Assembly: GCF_029892425.1 (NCBI RefSeq)
Contig: NZ_JARXWB010000006.1
Coordinates: forward strand, 248,001-312,000
DNA: 64,000 bases
From: Bradyrhizobium sp. BR13661
Lineage (GTDB): Bacteria > Pseudomonadota > Alphaproteobacteria > Rhizobiales > Xanthobacteraceae
Direction of reading: 5' to 3'
Below are positions 7,220 through 16,220 of this stretch, piece after piece. The notes below the pieces were generated by a model. It was not told the DNA's origin. It saw nothing but the letters and a program-made list of their open reading frames with translations, and searched no databases. How positions within the stretch are numbered: the first letter of the stretch is position 1; each line of letters starts with the position of its first letter. The position numbers and the translations under genes are program-made.

Positions 7220-8194
7220 ATGGGACGACGTTCGGAGCGGTTAAGCAGGCAAGGTGCACTCGCTGGCGATGCCGGTGAAGGTGACGTGATCCAGGTGGTG
7301 TCGCGCGCGTTCGACGTGTTGCGATGCTTCGAGGGCCATGAGGCCCGGCTCGGCAATCTCGAGATTTCAAATCGCTGCGGCCTGCCGCGCTCAACCGTGT
7401 CGCGTCTCACGCACACGCTTACGCGCATGGGCCAGCTGGTCTATCTGCCACGCGACCAGAAATATCGCATCGGCCCGAGCGCGGTGGCGATGAGCGCCTC
7501 GATGATGAAGGGCGCGCAGCTGCGCAGCATGATCCGGCAGCGATTGCAGGAAGTGGCCGAGCAGCTTCCGGGCACCGTCGGCTTCGTCGTGCCGGATCGC
7601 TTCCATCTGGTCTATCTGCAGTTCGCGCGCTCGGCGGCCGCACTCGGCCTTCACGAGGGCACGGGCAGCCGCATCTCGATGGCCTCGACCGCCGCGGGCG
7701 CGGCCTACACCGCGGCGCTGTCGCCCGAAGTCGGTGATGCCTACATTGCCGAGATGGAGCGCGAGGCTCCCGAGGCCGCCAAGATCCTCAAGCCTCGCAT
7801 TGAGGCCAACAGGCAGTCGCTGCGCGAGCGCGGCTACGTCACGGCCTGTGGCTTGTGGAGCCCGCACATCAATGGCCTCGCGGTACCGATCTGGTCGCCG
7901 CAATACCAGACCTTCGTCGTCGTCACGATCGGCCTTCTCTCGGCGATGTATGACGAGCAGCGCCTGCATGCCGAAGTCGCGCCGGTGATGGTCGCGCTCG
8001 GCCGTTCGCTCGGCAGCCTGATGGAAGGCGCCGAAGGCGACGCGTTCGCCAACCGCATCTCGCGCAAACCGGTCGCAATATCAGTGCATAACAATAACAA
8101 GCCGATGAGTTCGGAGGGAGTGAATGAACTGGAAGCCGGAACTCGACGAGCTCGCCCGGCGCGAAGCCTTCGCGCGGGAGATGGGCGGCGTTGA
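7220..8194 (+). CDS. IclR-family transcriptional regulator
   Basis: The 324-residue frame opens MGRRSERLSRQ. Residues 25-85 are the winged helix-turn-helix (VVSRAFDVLRCFEGHEARLG, CGLPRSTVSRLTHTL), and residues about 100-275 the effector-binding domain with TVGFVVPDRFHLVYLQ and the YVTACGLWSPHINGLAVP strand typical of IclR. The last 23 residues are read from DNA that also encodes the start of the carboxyltransferase (71-base overlap) and look unconserved. It likely senses a pathway metabolite and controls the carboxylase genes on either side. Confidence 0.92.
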   Translation: MGRRSERLSRQGALAGDAGEGDVIQVVSRAFDVLRCFEGHEARLGNLEISNRCGLPRSTVSRLTHTLTRMGQLVYLPRDQKYRIGPSAVAMSASMMKGAQLRSMIRQRLQEVAEQLPGTVGFVVPDRFHLVYLQFARSAAALGLHEGTGSRISMASTAAGAAYTAALSPEVGDAYIAEMEREAPEAAKILKPRIEANRQSLRERGYVTACGLWSPHINGLAVPIWSPQYQTFVVVTIGLLSAMYDEQRLHAEVAPVMVALGRSLGSLMEGAEGDAFANRISRKPVAISVHNNNKPMSSEGVNELEAGTRRARPARSLRAGDGRR

Positions 8195-9683
8195 CAAGGT
8201 CAAGCGACAGCATGATCAGGGCCGGCTGACTGTTCGGGAACGCATCGACAGACTGATCGACAAGAATAGCTTCCACGAGATCGGTGCCGTCACCGGCATC
8301 GGTGAGTACGATCCCAGGGGCGAGCTGAAGACCGTGACGCCGGCGAACTGCGTGTTCGGCCGCGCCAAGGTCGACGGCCGTACCGTAGTCGTGGTCGGTG
8401 ACGATTTCACGGTGCGCGGCGGCTCCGCCGATGCGTCGATTTCGGCAAAGCCGTTGATGGCGGAGGAGATGGCGCACGACTTCCGTCTGCCCATCGTCCG
8501 CATCATCGAAGGCTCCGGCGGCGGCGGCTCGGTCAAGACCATCGAGACCAAGGGCGCAGCAAATTTGCCGGGCGGCATCGGCGGCACCCGCTGGTATCGC
8601 TTCACAACGGAGAATTTGTCGCGCGTGCCTGTTGTCGCGCTCGGCCTCGGCTCGGTTGCGGGCTTGGGTGCCGCGCGTCTTGCCGCCAGCCACTATTCCA
8701 TCATGACGCGGAAGTCCGCGATGTTCGTCGCGGGGCCGCCGGTGGTGAAGGCGCTAGGCCAGAATCTTTCGAAAGAGGAGCTCGGCGGCGCCGACATCCA
8801 GACCAAGGCCGGTGCGGTCGATCATGCCGTCGACACGGAGGAGGAGGCCTTTGCCTGCGCGCGGCGTTTCCTGTCCTATCTGCCGTCGTCGGTCTACGAG
8901 CTGCCGCCGACCCTGCCTTGCATCGACAATCCGGAGCGCGCGGAAGAAGCGCTGATGAAGGCGGTGCCGCGCAACCGCAAGCAGGTCTACAAGGTCAGGC
9001 CGATCATTGAGCAGGTCGTCGACAAGGGCTCGTTCTTCGAGGTCGCCAGCAATTTCGGTAAGCCCCTCATCGTCGGTCTCGCGCGGCTCGAGGGCAGGGC
9101 GGTGATGGTGCTTGCCAGCGACAGCTTTCACTATGGCGGCTCCTGGACGGCGGATGCCTGCCAGAAGGTGGTGCGCTGGGTCGACTTCGCCGAGACCTTC
9201 CATCTGCCGATCGTCTATCTGATGGACTGCCCCGGCTTCATGATCGGCCTCGATGCCGAGAAGGCGGCGACCATCCGCCACGGCGTCCGCGCCATGGCCG
9301 CGGTGAACCAGACCACCGTGCCCTGGTGCACCGTGATCCTGCGCAATGCGTTTGGTGTTGCGGGTGTCGTCCATCAGCCCGCCGATCGCTTCTCGATCCG
9401 CTATGCCTGGCCGTCGGCCTATTGGGGCTCGCTGCCGCTTGAAGGCGGCATCGAAGCCGCCTATCGCGCCGACATCGATGCGGCCGAGGACAAGGCGGCC
9501 AAGCTGAAGGAGATCGAGGAGCGGCTCAACAAGCTGCGCTCGCCGTTCCGCTCGGCCGAAAAATTCTGGGTCGAGGAGATCATCGATCCCAGGAAGACGC
9601 GCTCGCTGCTCTGCGAGTTCGCACGCCTCGCCGAGCCGCTGCGGAAAGCGGGACCGCCGGAGAATTTCTCGATCAGGCCGTGA
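8124..9683 (+). CDS. Acyl-CoA carboxylase, carboxyltransferase (beta) subunit
   Basis: The 519 residues match propionyl/acetyl-CoA-type carboxyltransferases. There is an N-terminal half with GVDKVKRQHDQGRLTVRERI and an oxyanion region GSGGGGSVKTIE, and a C-terminal half with MDCPGFMIGLDAEK and the NAFGVAGVVHQPADR loop. The enzyme moves a carboxyl group from carboxybiotin to an acyl-CoA. The ATG at 8124 follows GGAGGG by a proper distance, and the gene starts inside the end of the IclR frame. No biotin carboxylase gene is in the window and the nearby biotin carrier is frameshifted, so the holoenzyme is incomplete here. Confidence 0.93.
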   Translation: MNWKPELDELARREAFAREMGGVDKVKRQHDQGRLTVRERIDRLIDKNSFHEIGAVTGIGEYDPRGELKTVTPANCVFGRAKVDGRTVVVVGDDFTVRGGSADASISAKPLMAEEMAHDFRLPIVRIIEGSGGGGSVKTIETKGAANLPGGIGGTRWYRFTTENLSRVPVVALGLGSVAGLGAARLAASHYSIMTRKSAMFVAGPPVVKALGQNLSKEELGGADIQTKAGAVDHAVDTEEEAFACARRFLSYLPSSVYELPPTLPCIDNPERAEEALMKAVPRNRKQVYKVRPIIEQVVDKGSFFEVASNFGKPLIVGLARLEGRAVMVLASDSFHYGGSWTADACQKVVRWVDFAETFHLPIVYLMDCPGFMIGLDAEKAATIRHGVRAMAAVNQTTVPWCTVILRNAFGVAGVVHQPADRFSIRYAWPSAYWGSLPLEGGIEAAYRADIDAAEDKAAKLKEIEERLNKLRSPFRSAEKFWVEEIIDPRKTRSLLCEFARLAEPLRKAGPPENFSIRP

Positions 9684-9690
9684 GGCTCTC

Positions 9691-9834
9691 GTGTCCCGGA
9701 CAAGCGGCAACGCGCAAGCGTTGTCGCGCAGAGCCGGGACCCAGCAAGCCACAAGCTGGATTGCCGAGGGATGGGCCCCGGCTCTGCAACGCTTCACGCC
9801 GCAAGCGCGGCGCGCTGCATTGCGTCCGGGGCAC
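9691..9834. repeat. Long imperfect palindromic repeat, GTGTCCCGGAC...GTCCGGGGCAC
   Basis: The ends GTGTCCCGGAC and GTCCGGGGCAC pair with one mismatch, and the interior holds further hairpins (GCAACGCGCAAGCGTTGTCGC, GCCGGGACCC with GGGCCCCGGC). It fills the space between two convergent genes. It is a different family from the CGTCATTCC elements and codes for nothing. Confidence 0.7.
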
Positions 9835-9880
9835 GCAACGCGAGTGAGGCGCGCGTTTTCAACCCCATCATTGCGCTCCC

Positions 9881-11356
9881 TCACACCCGCAGCACCTTGC
9901 CCGGATTCATGATGTTCTGCGGATCGAGCGCGCGCTTGATGGTACGCATGATGTCGAGCTCGGTCTTCGAGCGGTAGTGGCTGAGCTCGTCGAGCTTTTC
10001 GATGCCGATGCCATGCTCCGCCGAGATCGAGCCGCCCATGGACGTGACGAGATCGTTCACGGCGCGCGTGATGGCGGCGGCGTATTGGTTCAGCGTCTGC
10101 TGATCCATGCCATCAGGCCCCATGAACGAGAAATGCAGATTGCCATCGCCGATGTGTCCCAGCGGATAGGGACGAATGCTCGGGAGAATCTTGAGCGTGG
10201 CCGTGAGCCCCTTGTCGATGAATTCGGGGATTTTGGAGATCGCGACCGAGATGTCGTAGCTGATCCCCGGTCCCTCGGCGCGCGACGCCTCCGCCATGGC
10301 TTCGCGGATGCGCCACATGTTGCGCGATTGACTGACGGTTTGTGCGATCGTGGCATCCAGTACGCGGCCGGCCTCGAGCTGGTCGGCGAGAAACGCCTCC
10401 AGCTTTTCGGACATGCCATCGGCGCCCTCCTGCCGTGGGCGTGAGGACGACCATTCCAGCAGCAGGTACCACGGCGTATCCGCCTTGAGCGGATCCTGCA
10501 CGCCGGGAATGTGGCGCATCACGAGGTCGACGGCTGCGCGGCTCAAGAGCTCGCAGGAGCCGACATTGTCCTCCGATGCCGCATGCGCTTCGGAGAGGAT
10601 CTCCAACGCTGCGCGGGGATCGCGCACCGCCAGCCACGCCGTGCTGACGTCCTTGGGCGCCGGCCACAACTTGAGGACGGCTTTGGTGATGATGCCGAGC
10701 GTTCCCTCGGCGCCCATGAAGAGATGCTTGAGGTCGTAGCCGGTGTTGTCCTTCTTCAGTGCGCGCAACCCATTCCAGATATCGCCATTGGGCAGCACCA
10801 CCTCGAGCCCCATCACCAGATTGCGCGCATTGCCATAGCGCAGCACCTGTACGCCGCCGGCGTTGGTGGAGAGATTGCCGCCGATCATGCAGGAGCCCTG
10901 GGCACCGAGGCTGAGCGGCAGGAACCGGTCGTGACCAGCTGCGGTCTCCTGCAGCGTCTGCAGCACACAGCCGGCCTCGACCGTCATGGCATAGCCGACG
11001 GGATCGACGTCGAGCACGCGATTCATCCGGCCGAGCGACAGCACGATGCCGGTATGATCAGGCCAAGGCGTGGCGCCGCCCATCAGGCCGGTGTTGCCGC
11101 CCTGGGGCACGATTGCGACGCCGTGCGCATTGCAAAGCCGGACGACATCGGAGACTTCTTCGGTGCTGCCGGGTCGTATGACGGCGCCGGCGCTGCCGGA
11201 CAGAACACCGCGCCAGTCCGTCACGAACGGCTGCATGCCGTGCGCGTCTTCGATGAAACCCTTCTCACCGACGATCGCGCGCAATGCGTCGCGGAGCTGG
11301 GCGGTCAAGGGAACGGTCGGAATGGTGGGAACGGGCGAGGGGAAGGCGGTCGGCAT
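9881..11356 (-). CDS. FAD-linked 2-hydroxyacid dehydrogenase (GlcD/D-lactate dehydrogenase type)
   Basis: The 491-residue protein has the PCMH-type FAD-binding domain near residues 60-235 (AVIRPGSTEEVSDVVRLC, GGNTGLMGG, LGAQGSCMIGGNLSTNAGG). The FAD-oxidase C-terminal domain follows, ending SAEHGIGIEKLDELSHYRS and DPQNIMNPGKVLRV. The HGIG histidine and the ordered end are typical of D-2-hydroxyglutarate, D-lactate or glycolate oxidising enzymes that feed electrons to the respiratory chain. AGAGGAAA precedes the ATG at 11356. No iron-sulfur partner gene (glcF-like) is adjacent, which favours the single-subunit D-2-hydroxyacid type. Confidence 0.92.
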   Translation of the reverse strand: MPTAFPSPVPTIPTVPLTAQLRDALRAIVGEKGFIEDAHGMQPFVTDWRGVLSGSAGAVIRPGSTEEVSDVVRLCNAHGVAIVPQGGNTGLMGGATPWPDHTGIVLSLGRMNRVLDVDPVGYAMTVEAGCVLQTLQETAAGHDRFLPLSLGAQGSCMIGGNLSTNAGGVQVLRYGNARNLVMGLEVVLPNGDIWNGLRALKKDNTGYDLKHLFMGAEGTLGIITKAVLKLWPAPKDVSTAWLAVRDPRAALEILSEAHAASEDNVGSCELLSRAAVDLVMRHIPGVQDPLKADTPWYLLLEWSSSRPRQEGADGMSEKLEAFLADQLEAGRVLDATIAQTVSQSRNMWRIREAMAEASRAEGPGISYDISVAISKIPEFIDKGLTATLKILPSIRPYPLGHIGDGNLHFSFMGPDGMDQQTLNQYAAAITRAVNDLVTSMGGSISAEHGIGIEKLDELSHYRSKTELDIMRTIKRALDPQNIMNPGKVLRV

Positions 11357-11474
11357 ATCGTTTCCTCTGGCGCATCTTGGTGTGCACTGCGCGCGCGAAG
11401 CGCTTGAGTCCCATTGTCCACGTTTGGGCCGTGAAGTCTAACGGCAATATCGGCAACGCCGGGACAATTTCCCG

Positions 11475-11505
11475 CAACATCTTTCAACATCTTCGCCAAC
11501 ATCTT
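11475..11505. repeat. Three short direct repeats of CAACATCTT
   Basis: CAACATCTT occurs at 11475-11483, 11485-11493 and 11497-11505, spaced about one helical turn apart. The array lies between the divergent dehydrogenase (start 11356) and the exported protein (start 11558), on the upstream side of both. Regular phasing suggests a binding array for a regulator, but no neighbour identifies it. Confidence 0.45.
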
Positions 11506-11557
11506 GCGCCCGTCGCGGCCTAGGAGGTTGCAGGACCTCAACGATCAGGATTCGCAG

Positions 11558-12052
11558 ATGCGACCGAATTCCTCGGCGATATTGTTGGCTGCAGGCGCGG
11601 CCTGCCTGATGCTGGCAGGCGTCAATCCGGCGCGCGGGGAGCCGGTGTTCGACAGTCTGGGCGGCACATGGTCGGGCAGCGGCACCATGAAGCCATCGGA
11701 CGGTCCGCGTGAGAAGGTTCGCTGCAAGGTGGCGTACAACATCACCAAGCCCGGTCGTTCCGTAAGCCTCGACCTGCGCTGCGCAAGCGATGCGTACAAA
11801 ATGGTGCTGTCTGCGAATATCGATCAGAACGGCACCGAGCTTTCGGGCAACTGGTTCGAGCACGAATACCGGCAAGGCGGCAAGGTTTATGGCACGAACA
11901 AAGACGGCCTGATCGAGGCGCGCATTGAGGGAAACACCGTCGCTGCGCTGGTGACGATCCAGACCAGGGCCAGTCATCAGTCATTCCTGATGGAAGCGCC
12001 GGGATCCTGGATGTCGGAGGTCGCGATCGAATTGAACAAGGATACGCAGTAG
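11558..12052 (+). CDS. Exported protein of unknown function
   Basis: I take the ATG at 11558 (164 residues); CAGGA lies 8 bases before it and the resulting N-terminus is a good Sec signal: MRPNSSAILLAAGAACLMLA, then a likely cleavage after NPARG. The mature part has an FDSLGGTWSGSGTM opening and alternating strands, including two cysteines (VRCKV and DLRCAS) that could pair in the periplasm. This looks like a small lipocalin-like or beta-barrel periplasmic protein, but no family is certain. It stands alone, 322 bases before the TadG gene. Confidence 0.8.
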   Translation: MRPNSSAILLAAGAACLMLAGVNPARGEPVFDSLGGTWSGSGTMKPSDGPREKVRCKVAYNITKPGRSVSLDLRCASDAYKMVLSANIDQNGTELSGNWFEHEYRQGGKVYGTNKDGLIEARIEGNTVAALVTIQTRASHQSFLMEAPGSWMSEVAIELNKDTQ

Positions 12053-12374
12053 TCTTGATGCGTCGTCTTGCGGGCACATCTTGATGCCGAGCGCGCAGTC
12101 GGTGGACGCCGACGTCAGTTTTCCCATACCAGCGATGCCGGAATCCCGGTGATCGCATTTAGTCGCCATTAATGATGCGGTCTCAATCTGACACAGCGCA
12201 ATCCAATGCGGGCTGTGTTTATGAATTTCCGTAAGTTTTGAGTAACGAGCCCAAACCCATAGTTCCGTCCGCTGACGAGCGAAAGTGACCGACGATGAAG
12301 TCGGCCCGTCACGTTCATCCGCGCGAATCCAGGGAAGTGTCTTACCGCAGCGACGGTAATCAGGATCAAGGTTC
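12053..12374. other. Intergenic region, 322 bases, leader of the tad-like operon
   Basis: No open frame here looks coding on either strand. The composition is less GC-rich than the genes, notably around GCCATTAATGATGC and TTTATGAATTTCCGTAAG, so the promoter of the TadG/TadE cluster probably lies here. I could not fix -35 and -10 boxes with confidence. No repeat of the families seen elsewhere in the window occurs. Confidence 0.5.
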
Positions 12375-13799
12375 ATGCTCCGCCGCATAGTGCATCGTTT
12401 CGCGAGAGATCGGAAGGCCAACGTCGCCATCATCTTCGCGCTCATGCTGGTCCCCATCATCTTCCTGCTGGGCATGGCGCTCGACTACACGCTGGCTCTG
12501 CGCAAGCAGGAACAGTTGAACGCCGCCGCCGACGCGGCGGCCATCGCGGCGGTCAGGCCGGCGATGCTGACGCAAACCGACGACAGCATCGTCCAGGCGA
12601 CCGCGGCGGCCGTGTTTGCGGCCAAGGCAAACCTTCCCGGTCTATCGACGGTCCCGACGCCCACGATCAATGTCACCGACTCCGGGCTCTCGCGGACCAT
12701 CACCGTTGCGTACACCGCTCAGTCAATCAACAATTTCCCCGGCGTGCTCGGCAAGGACACCTGGCAGATCTCTGGCTCGGCGACCGCGAAGGCTTCCAGT
12801 GCGCCCAATATGAATTTCTATCTATTGCTGGACGATTCTCCGTCGATGGCGCTCGCAGCGACGCAGACTGACATCACCAACATGATCGCCGCGACGAAGA
12901 ACCAGCCTTCCTATGCGGCGAATTGCGCCTTTGCCTGCCATGAGGCGAATCCCAACAACAAGGCTCCAAGCTCTTCGAACAAGGACAATCTGACAGTCGC
13001 GCGTGCCAACAACATCACGCTGCGCATCGATCTCGTGCAGAATGCCGTCACGCAGTTGCTCGTCGGTCCCTGGAACTGCCCGCAGTCAGGCACGACGGGC
13101 GGCGTCATGCAGTGCATGTCGGCGATCAACAACACGACCTACAAGGCGGCGATCTACACCTTCGACTACAATCTGAATACGATCCAGACGCTGACGACCC
13201 CGAGCACCGCCGGCACCAAGATCTCCAACATTTCGCTCCTGACAGTCGACCACCAGAACTGCCCCGTTGTCGACAGCAAGGGCGCCTGCACCTATACCAC
13301 CGACTTCGGCACGGATATCTCGGGCGGGCTGACGGGCGTCAACAACCTGATGCCTGCGCCCGGCACCGGCACCAATCAGCAGGGCGATACGCCGCAAGAG
13401 GTGATCTTTCTCGTCACTGACGGCGTCGACGACAAGCTTATCCCGAAGACGGGAGGCAGCTGTGACCCCAATGCCACCTATGCGCTCCCGACGGCGAACA
13501 GCACGACCTTGCGCTGTCAGCAGCCGCTCGACACGACGGTCTGCACGACCATCAAGAACCGCGGCATTCGCATCGCGATCCTCTACACCGAGTATCTGCA
13601 ATTGGCGGATTCCTGGTATCAGAGCCGCATCTCGCAGTTCAACAATCCCTCGTCCTCCACCGGCACGATCGCAACGCGGCTGCAATCCTGTGCCTCGCCC
13701 GGCCTGTTCGCCGACGTGCAGAACGGTGGCGACATTTCCACGGCGCTGACGAACCTCTTCATCAAGGTCGCGTCCAGCACGGCCAGCCTCGTTCAGTAA
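12375..13799 (+). CDS. TadG-like pilus assembly protein with von Willebrand A domain
   Basis: The 474 residues open with a basic stretch and a hydrophobic helix (NVAIIFALMLVPIIFLLGMA, from about residue 16), the TadE/TadG prepilin-like anchor, followed by the Ala-rich segment AAADAAAIAAV. From about residue 150 a vWA fold begins with LLDDSPSM, a DxSxS metal-binding MIDAS motif, and continues with IFLVTDGVDD. TadG proteins sit in the inner membrane or periplasm and anchor Tad/Flp pili. Two TadE-like genes follow at once. The rest of a tad locus (cpaB-F, flp) is not in this window. Confidence 0.88.
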   Translation: MLRRIVHRFARDRKANVAIIFALMLVPIIFLLGMALDYTLALRKQEQLNAAADAAAIAAVRPAMLTQTDDSIVQATAAAVFAAKANLPGLSTVPTPTINVTDSGLSRTITVAYTAQSINNFPGVLGKDTWQISGSATAKASSAPNMNFYLLLDDSPSMALAATQTDITNMIAATKNQPSYAANCAFACHEANPNNKAPSSSNKDNLTVARANNITLRIDLVQNAVTQLLVGPWNCPQSGTTGGVMQCMSAINNTTYKAAIYTFDYNLNTIQTLTTPSTAGTKISNISLLTVDHQNCPVVDSKGACTYTTDFGTDISGGLTGVNNLMPAPGTGTNQQGDTPQEVIFLVTDGVDDKLIPKTGGSCDPNATYALPTANSTTLRCQQPLDTTVCTTIKNRGIRIAILYTEYLQLADSWYQSRISQFNNPSSSTGTIATRLQSCASPGLFADVQNGGDISTALTNLFIKVASSTASLVQ

Positions 13800-13809
13800 G
13801 GAAAGCACG

Positions 13810-14370
13810 ATGTTCGGACTGAACGCCGCATCGAGGACAAGACGCCGCCATCGCTGCGCCGCCTTCGTCAAAGACAGCAAAGGCGCCACGGCCGTCGAAT
13901 TCGCACTCGTCGGCGCGCCGTTCCTCGCCCTCATCATTGCGCTGATCCAGACTTTTCTGGTGTTCTTCGCCCAGGAGCTGCTTGAATCCGTTGTGCGTCA
14001 ATCGGCGCGCCTGGTCATGACCGGGCAGGTCCAGTCGCAGCAGATGACGGCGGCGACATTCAAGCAGGCCGTCTGCAATCAGGTGGTTATCCTGTTCACT
14101 TGCAACGGCTTGATGGTCGACATGCAGGTCGCTAATGCTTGGTCGTCCACGAATACGGCGATGCCCACGCTAACGTTCGACAGCAACGGGAACATCACGA
14201 ATACCTGGCAATTCAACCCGGGCAATGCCGGCGACATCGTCGTGCTCCGGGTGATGTATGTCTGGCCCGTCATGCTCGGGCCGCTCGGTTTCAACCTCTC
14301 CAATCTTTCCAACGGCAACCGGCTGATCATGTCATCCGCCGCGTTCCAGAACGAGCCAGGAGCTAGCTGA
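13810..14370 (+). CDS. TadE-like minor pseudopilin
   Basis: A 186-residue protein. After a basic head it has KGATAVEFALVGAPFLALII (residues about 26-45), the TadE signature with the GxxAVEFA prepilin-like motif and conserved Glu. A longer extracytoplasmic region follows. AGGAAAG precedes the ATG by a few bases. It lies 10 bases after the TadG gene and its TGA overlaps the next ATG, so the three are one operon. TadE proteins are processed by the CpaA-type peptidase and act in Flp pilus assembly. Confidence 0.88.
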   Translation: MFGLNAASRTRRRHRCAAFVKDSKGATAVEFALVGAPFLALIIALIQTFLVFFAQELLESVVRQSARLVMTGQVQSQQMTAATFKQAVCNQVVILFTCNGLMVDMQVANAWSSTNTAMPTLTFDSNGNITNTWQFNPGNAGDIVVLRVMYVWPVMLGPLGFNLSNLSNGNRLIMSSAAFQNEPGAS

Positions 14371-15026
14371 TGATTGCCGGCCTGTCGTTTCGCGCACGGC
14401 GCCTGTGGACCGACGACCGCGGCGTGGCGGCGACCGAGTTCGCCATCGTGGTTCCGTTCATGCTGGTGCTCTATGTCGGTGGCGTCGAGCTCGGCAACGG
14501 GCTGGCCACGAACGTCAAGGTGACTGCGACGGCGCACAGCGTCGCGGACATGATCTCGCAGAACACGCAGGTGACGTCGTCCCAGATGGCCGGCATCCTT
14601 CAGGCGTCGACGGCGATCATGGCGCCTTACGCCGTTACGGATACCAACGGCAATTCCCTGATCACGATCACCGTCTCCGAAGTCTCCACCGACAGCAGCG
14701 GCAAGGCGACGGTTCAATGGAGCAAGTCGACCAGCTCGACCGGCGCACGGCCGGTCGGGCAGACGATGACCCTGTCGTCCTACACCGCCGGTTCGAGCAC
14801 TAACAACGCCAACATTTCGCTGATCCTGAGCGAGGTGTCCTACGCCTATACGCCGAACCTCGGCTACACGATCAGCGGGACCGTGACGCTGTCCGACAGC
14901 TACTACCTGTTCCCGCGTTGCTCGACCAACGGCCCGGCCAATTCGAGCTTTCCGTACTACGATGTGAAATATCCGGCAACGACGACCTGCACCTGCATCC
15001 AGCACCTGCAACAGAAGAGTTGCTAG
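14370..15026 (+). CDS. TadE-like minor pseudopilin
   Basis: The 218-residue protein starts at an ATG sharing one base with the previous stop (TGATG). Residues about 12-40 read DDRGVAATEFAIVVPFMLVLY, again the TadE motif (G-x-A-x-x-E-F-A). The C-terminal half is Ser/Thr-rich with four cysteines near the end (FPRCS, TTCTC, KSC), suggesting disulfides outside the membrane. It closes the operon; the next gene runs convergently. Exact role within a Tad machine is inferred from family. Confidence 0.87.
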   Translation: MIAGLSFRARRLWTDDRGVAATEFAIVVPFMLVLYVGGVELGNGLATNVKVTATAHSVADMISQNTQVTSSQMAGILQASTAIMAPYAVTDTNGNSLITITVSEVSTDSSGKATVQWSKSTSSTGARPVGQTMTLSSYTAGSSTNNANISLILSEVSYAYTPNLGYTISGTVTLSDSYYLFPRCSTNGPANSSFPYYDVKYPATTTCTCIQHLQQKSC

Positions 15027-15044
15027 GGCCGTTGGGGCCGCCGC

Positions 15045-16220
15045 TCACGCGCTCTCCGTCTCCCGGTGCACGTCGTGCACGACGAGGCCCATGCCTTCTT
15101 CCGGCATCTTGATCCAGTCGCGCCGCTTCAGCGTGCGCTTGGTGTCTTCATAGCCGCTGGTCCAGTGTTCGCGCATCGATGTGCCCGAGAATTCGTGGTC
15201 CTTGGCGTCGCCCTCGTAGGCCTTCTGCTGGTAGATCAGATGCAGGATCGCGATCTCCGGCATGTTGCACAGGCTCGCTTTCAGCTGGCGATCATCGTCG
15301 GAGAGCTGCTCGTCCGGAATCTTCGCCAGCGCCTTGTACAGCAGCACTTTGAGATTATGGGTGCGGCGGTAGACGTCGGTGTTGTGGCGGGTGCGCGAGG
15401 AATACATGATGTCCTTGTGGCGGGCCATCACGTCCTGGATCGAGCGCGGCAGCACGCCACGGGCGCTGAACAGGTCGACCTGGAACACCAACGAATTGAG
15501 CGCGTCTTCTTGGTCGAGCAGATGTTGCAGTGGCGTGTTGGAAACGATGCCGCCGTCCCAGAAATGGTCGGTGCCGATCCGCACCATCGGCAGCGCCGGG
15601 GGCAGGGCGCCGGAGGCCATGATGTGCTCCGGTTCGATCTCGTCATGGGCGTTGTCGAAATAGATGAAGTTGCCTGAGAGCACGTTCACCGCGCCGACCG
15701 CGAAACGTACCTTCTTCTCGTTGATGAGGTCGAAATCGACGAGCTCGCGCAGGCTCTCCTTCAGCGGCGTCGTGTCGTAGTAGCTGGTCGCGGTCCGGGC
15801 GCCAACCGGGCTGAACCAGGGGTTGACCTGGTGCGGGGTGAAGAAGCCCGGCTGGCCCATCGCCGACGTCATCCAGGCGCTGGTGAGGTTGCGCCACTGG
15901 CGGAAGATGTCGCCGTCCGGCGTGTAGTGCCAGATCTTGCGGTTGGTGATGCGCTCCCAGAACACGCGCAGCGCATCGAGCCGCTTTTCCGGCCTGTTGC
16001 CGGCGATGATGGCGGAGTTGATCGCGCCGATCGAGACGCCGGTGACCCAGTCGGGCTCGATGCCGGCCTCGTGCAGCGCCTGGTAGACGCCGGCCTGGTA
16101 GGCGCCGAGCGCGCCGCCGCCTTGCAGGACCAGCGCGACACGGTCGCAGCGCTCGGGCCGCCAGCTCCGCGCGGGAGGCTGATGGGTCTGGTGTGTCGGT
16201 TGCGACGTGCGAGCGTCCAT
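15045..16220 (-). CDS. Patatin-like phospholipase with DUF3734 tail
   Basis: The 391-residue serine hydrolase has VALVLQGGGALGAYQAGVYQ (oxyanion loop) at about residue 30 and GVSIG (nucleophile elbow, GxSxG) at about 61. WDGG at about 219 supplies the aspartate of the Ser-Asp dyad. The C-terminal 100 residues match the DUF3734 extension. AGGAGG precedes the ATG at 16220. It is divergent from acetoacetate decarboxylase. In related genomes such a pair often sits with 3-hydroxybutyrate genes, so a role in polyhydroxybutyrate or lipid turnover is plausible; substrate not shown by sequence. Confidence 0.92.
   Translation of the reverse strand: MDARTSQPTHQTHQPPARSWRPERCDRVALVLQGGGALGAYQAGVYQALHEAGIEPDWVTGVSIGAINSAIIAGNRPEKRLDALRVFWERITNRKIWHYTPDGDIFRQWRNLTSAWMTSAMGQPGFFTPHQVNPWFSPVGARTATSYYDTTPLKESLRELVDFDLINEKKVRFAVGAVNVLSGNFIYFDNAHDEIEPEHIMASGALPPALPMVRIGTDHFWDGGIVSNTPLQHLLDQEDALNSLVFQVDLFSARGVLPRSIQDVMARHKDIMYSSRTRHNTDVYRRTHNLKVLLYKALAKIPDEQLSDDDRQLKASLCNMPEIAILHLIYQQKAYEGDAKDHEFSGTSMREHWTSGYEDTKRTLKRRDWIKMPEEGMGLVVHDVHRETESA

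Noticed and set aside
12936..12953. CAFACH, a c-type-heme-like motif in the TadG-like protein
   Set aside because: A single CxxxCH in a vWA-containing pilus protein is better explained as disulfide cysteines; nothing else suggests a cytochrome.
13086..13937. 283-residue minus-strand frame opposite the TadG-like gene
   Set aside because: Arg/Gly-rich shadow without motifs; the plus strand has signal, MIDAS and operon structure.
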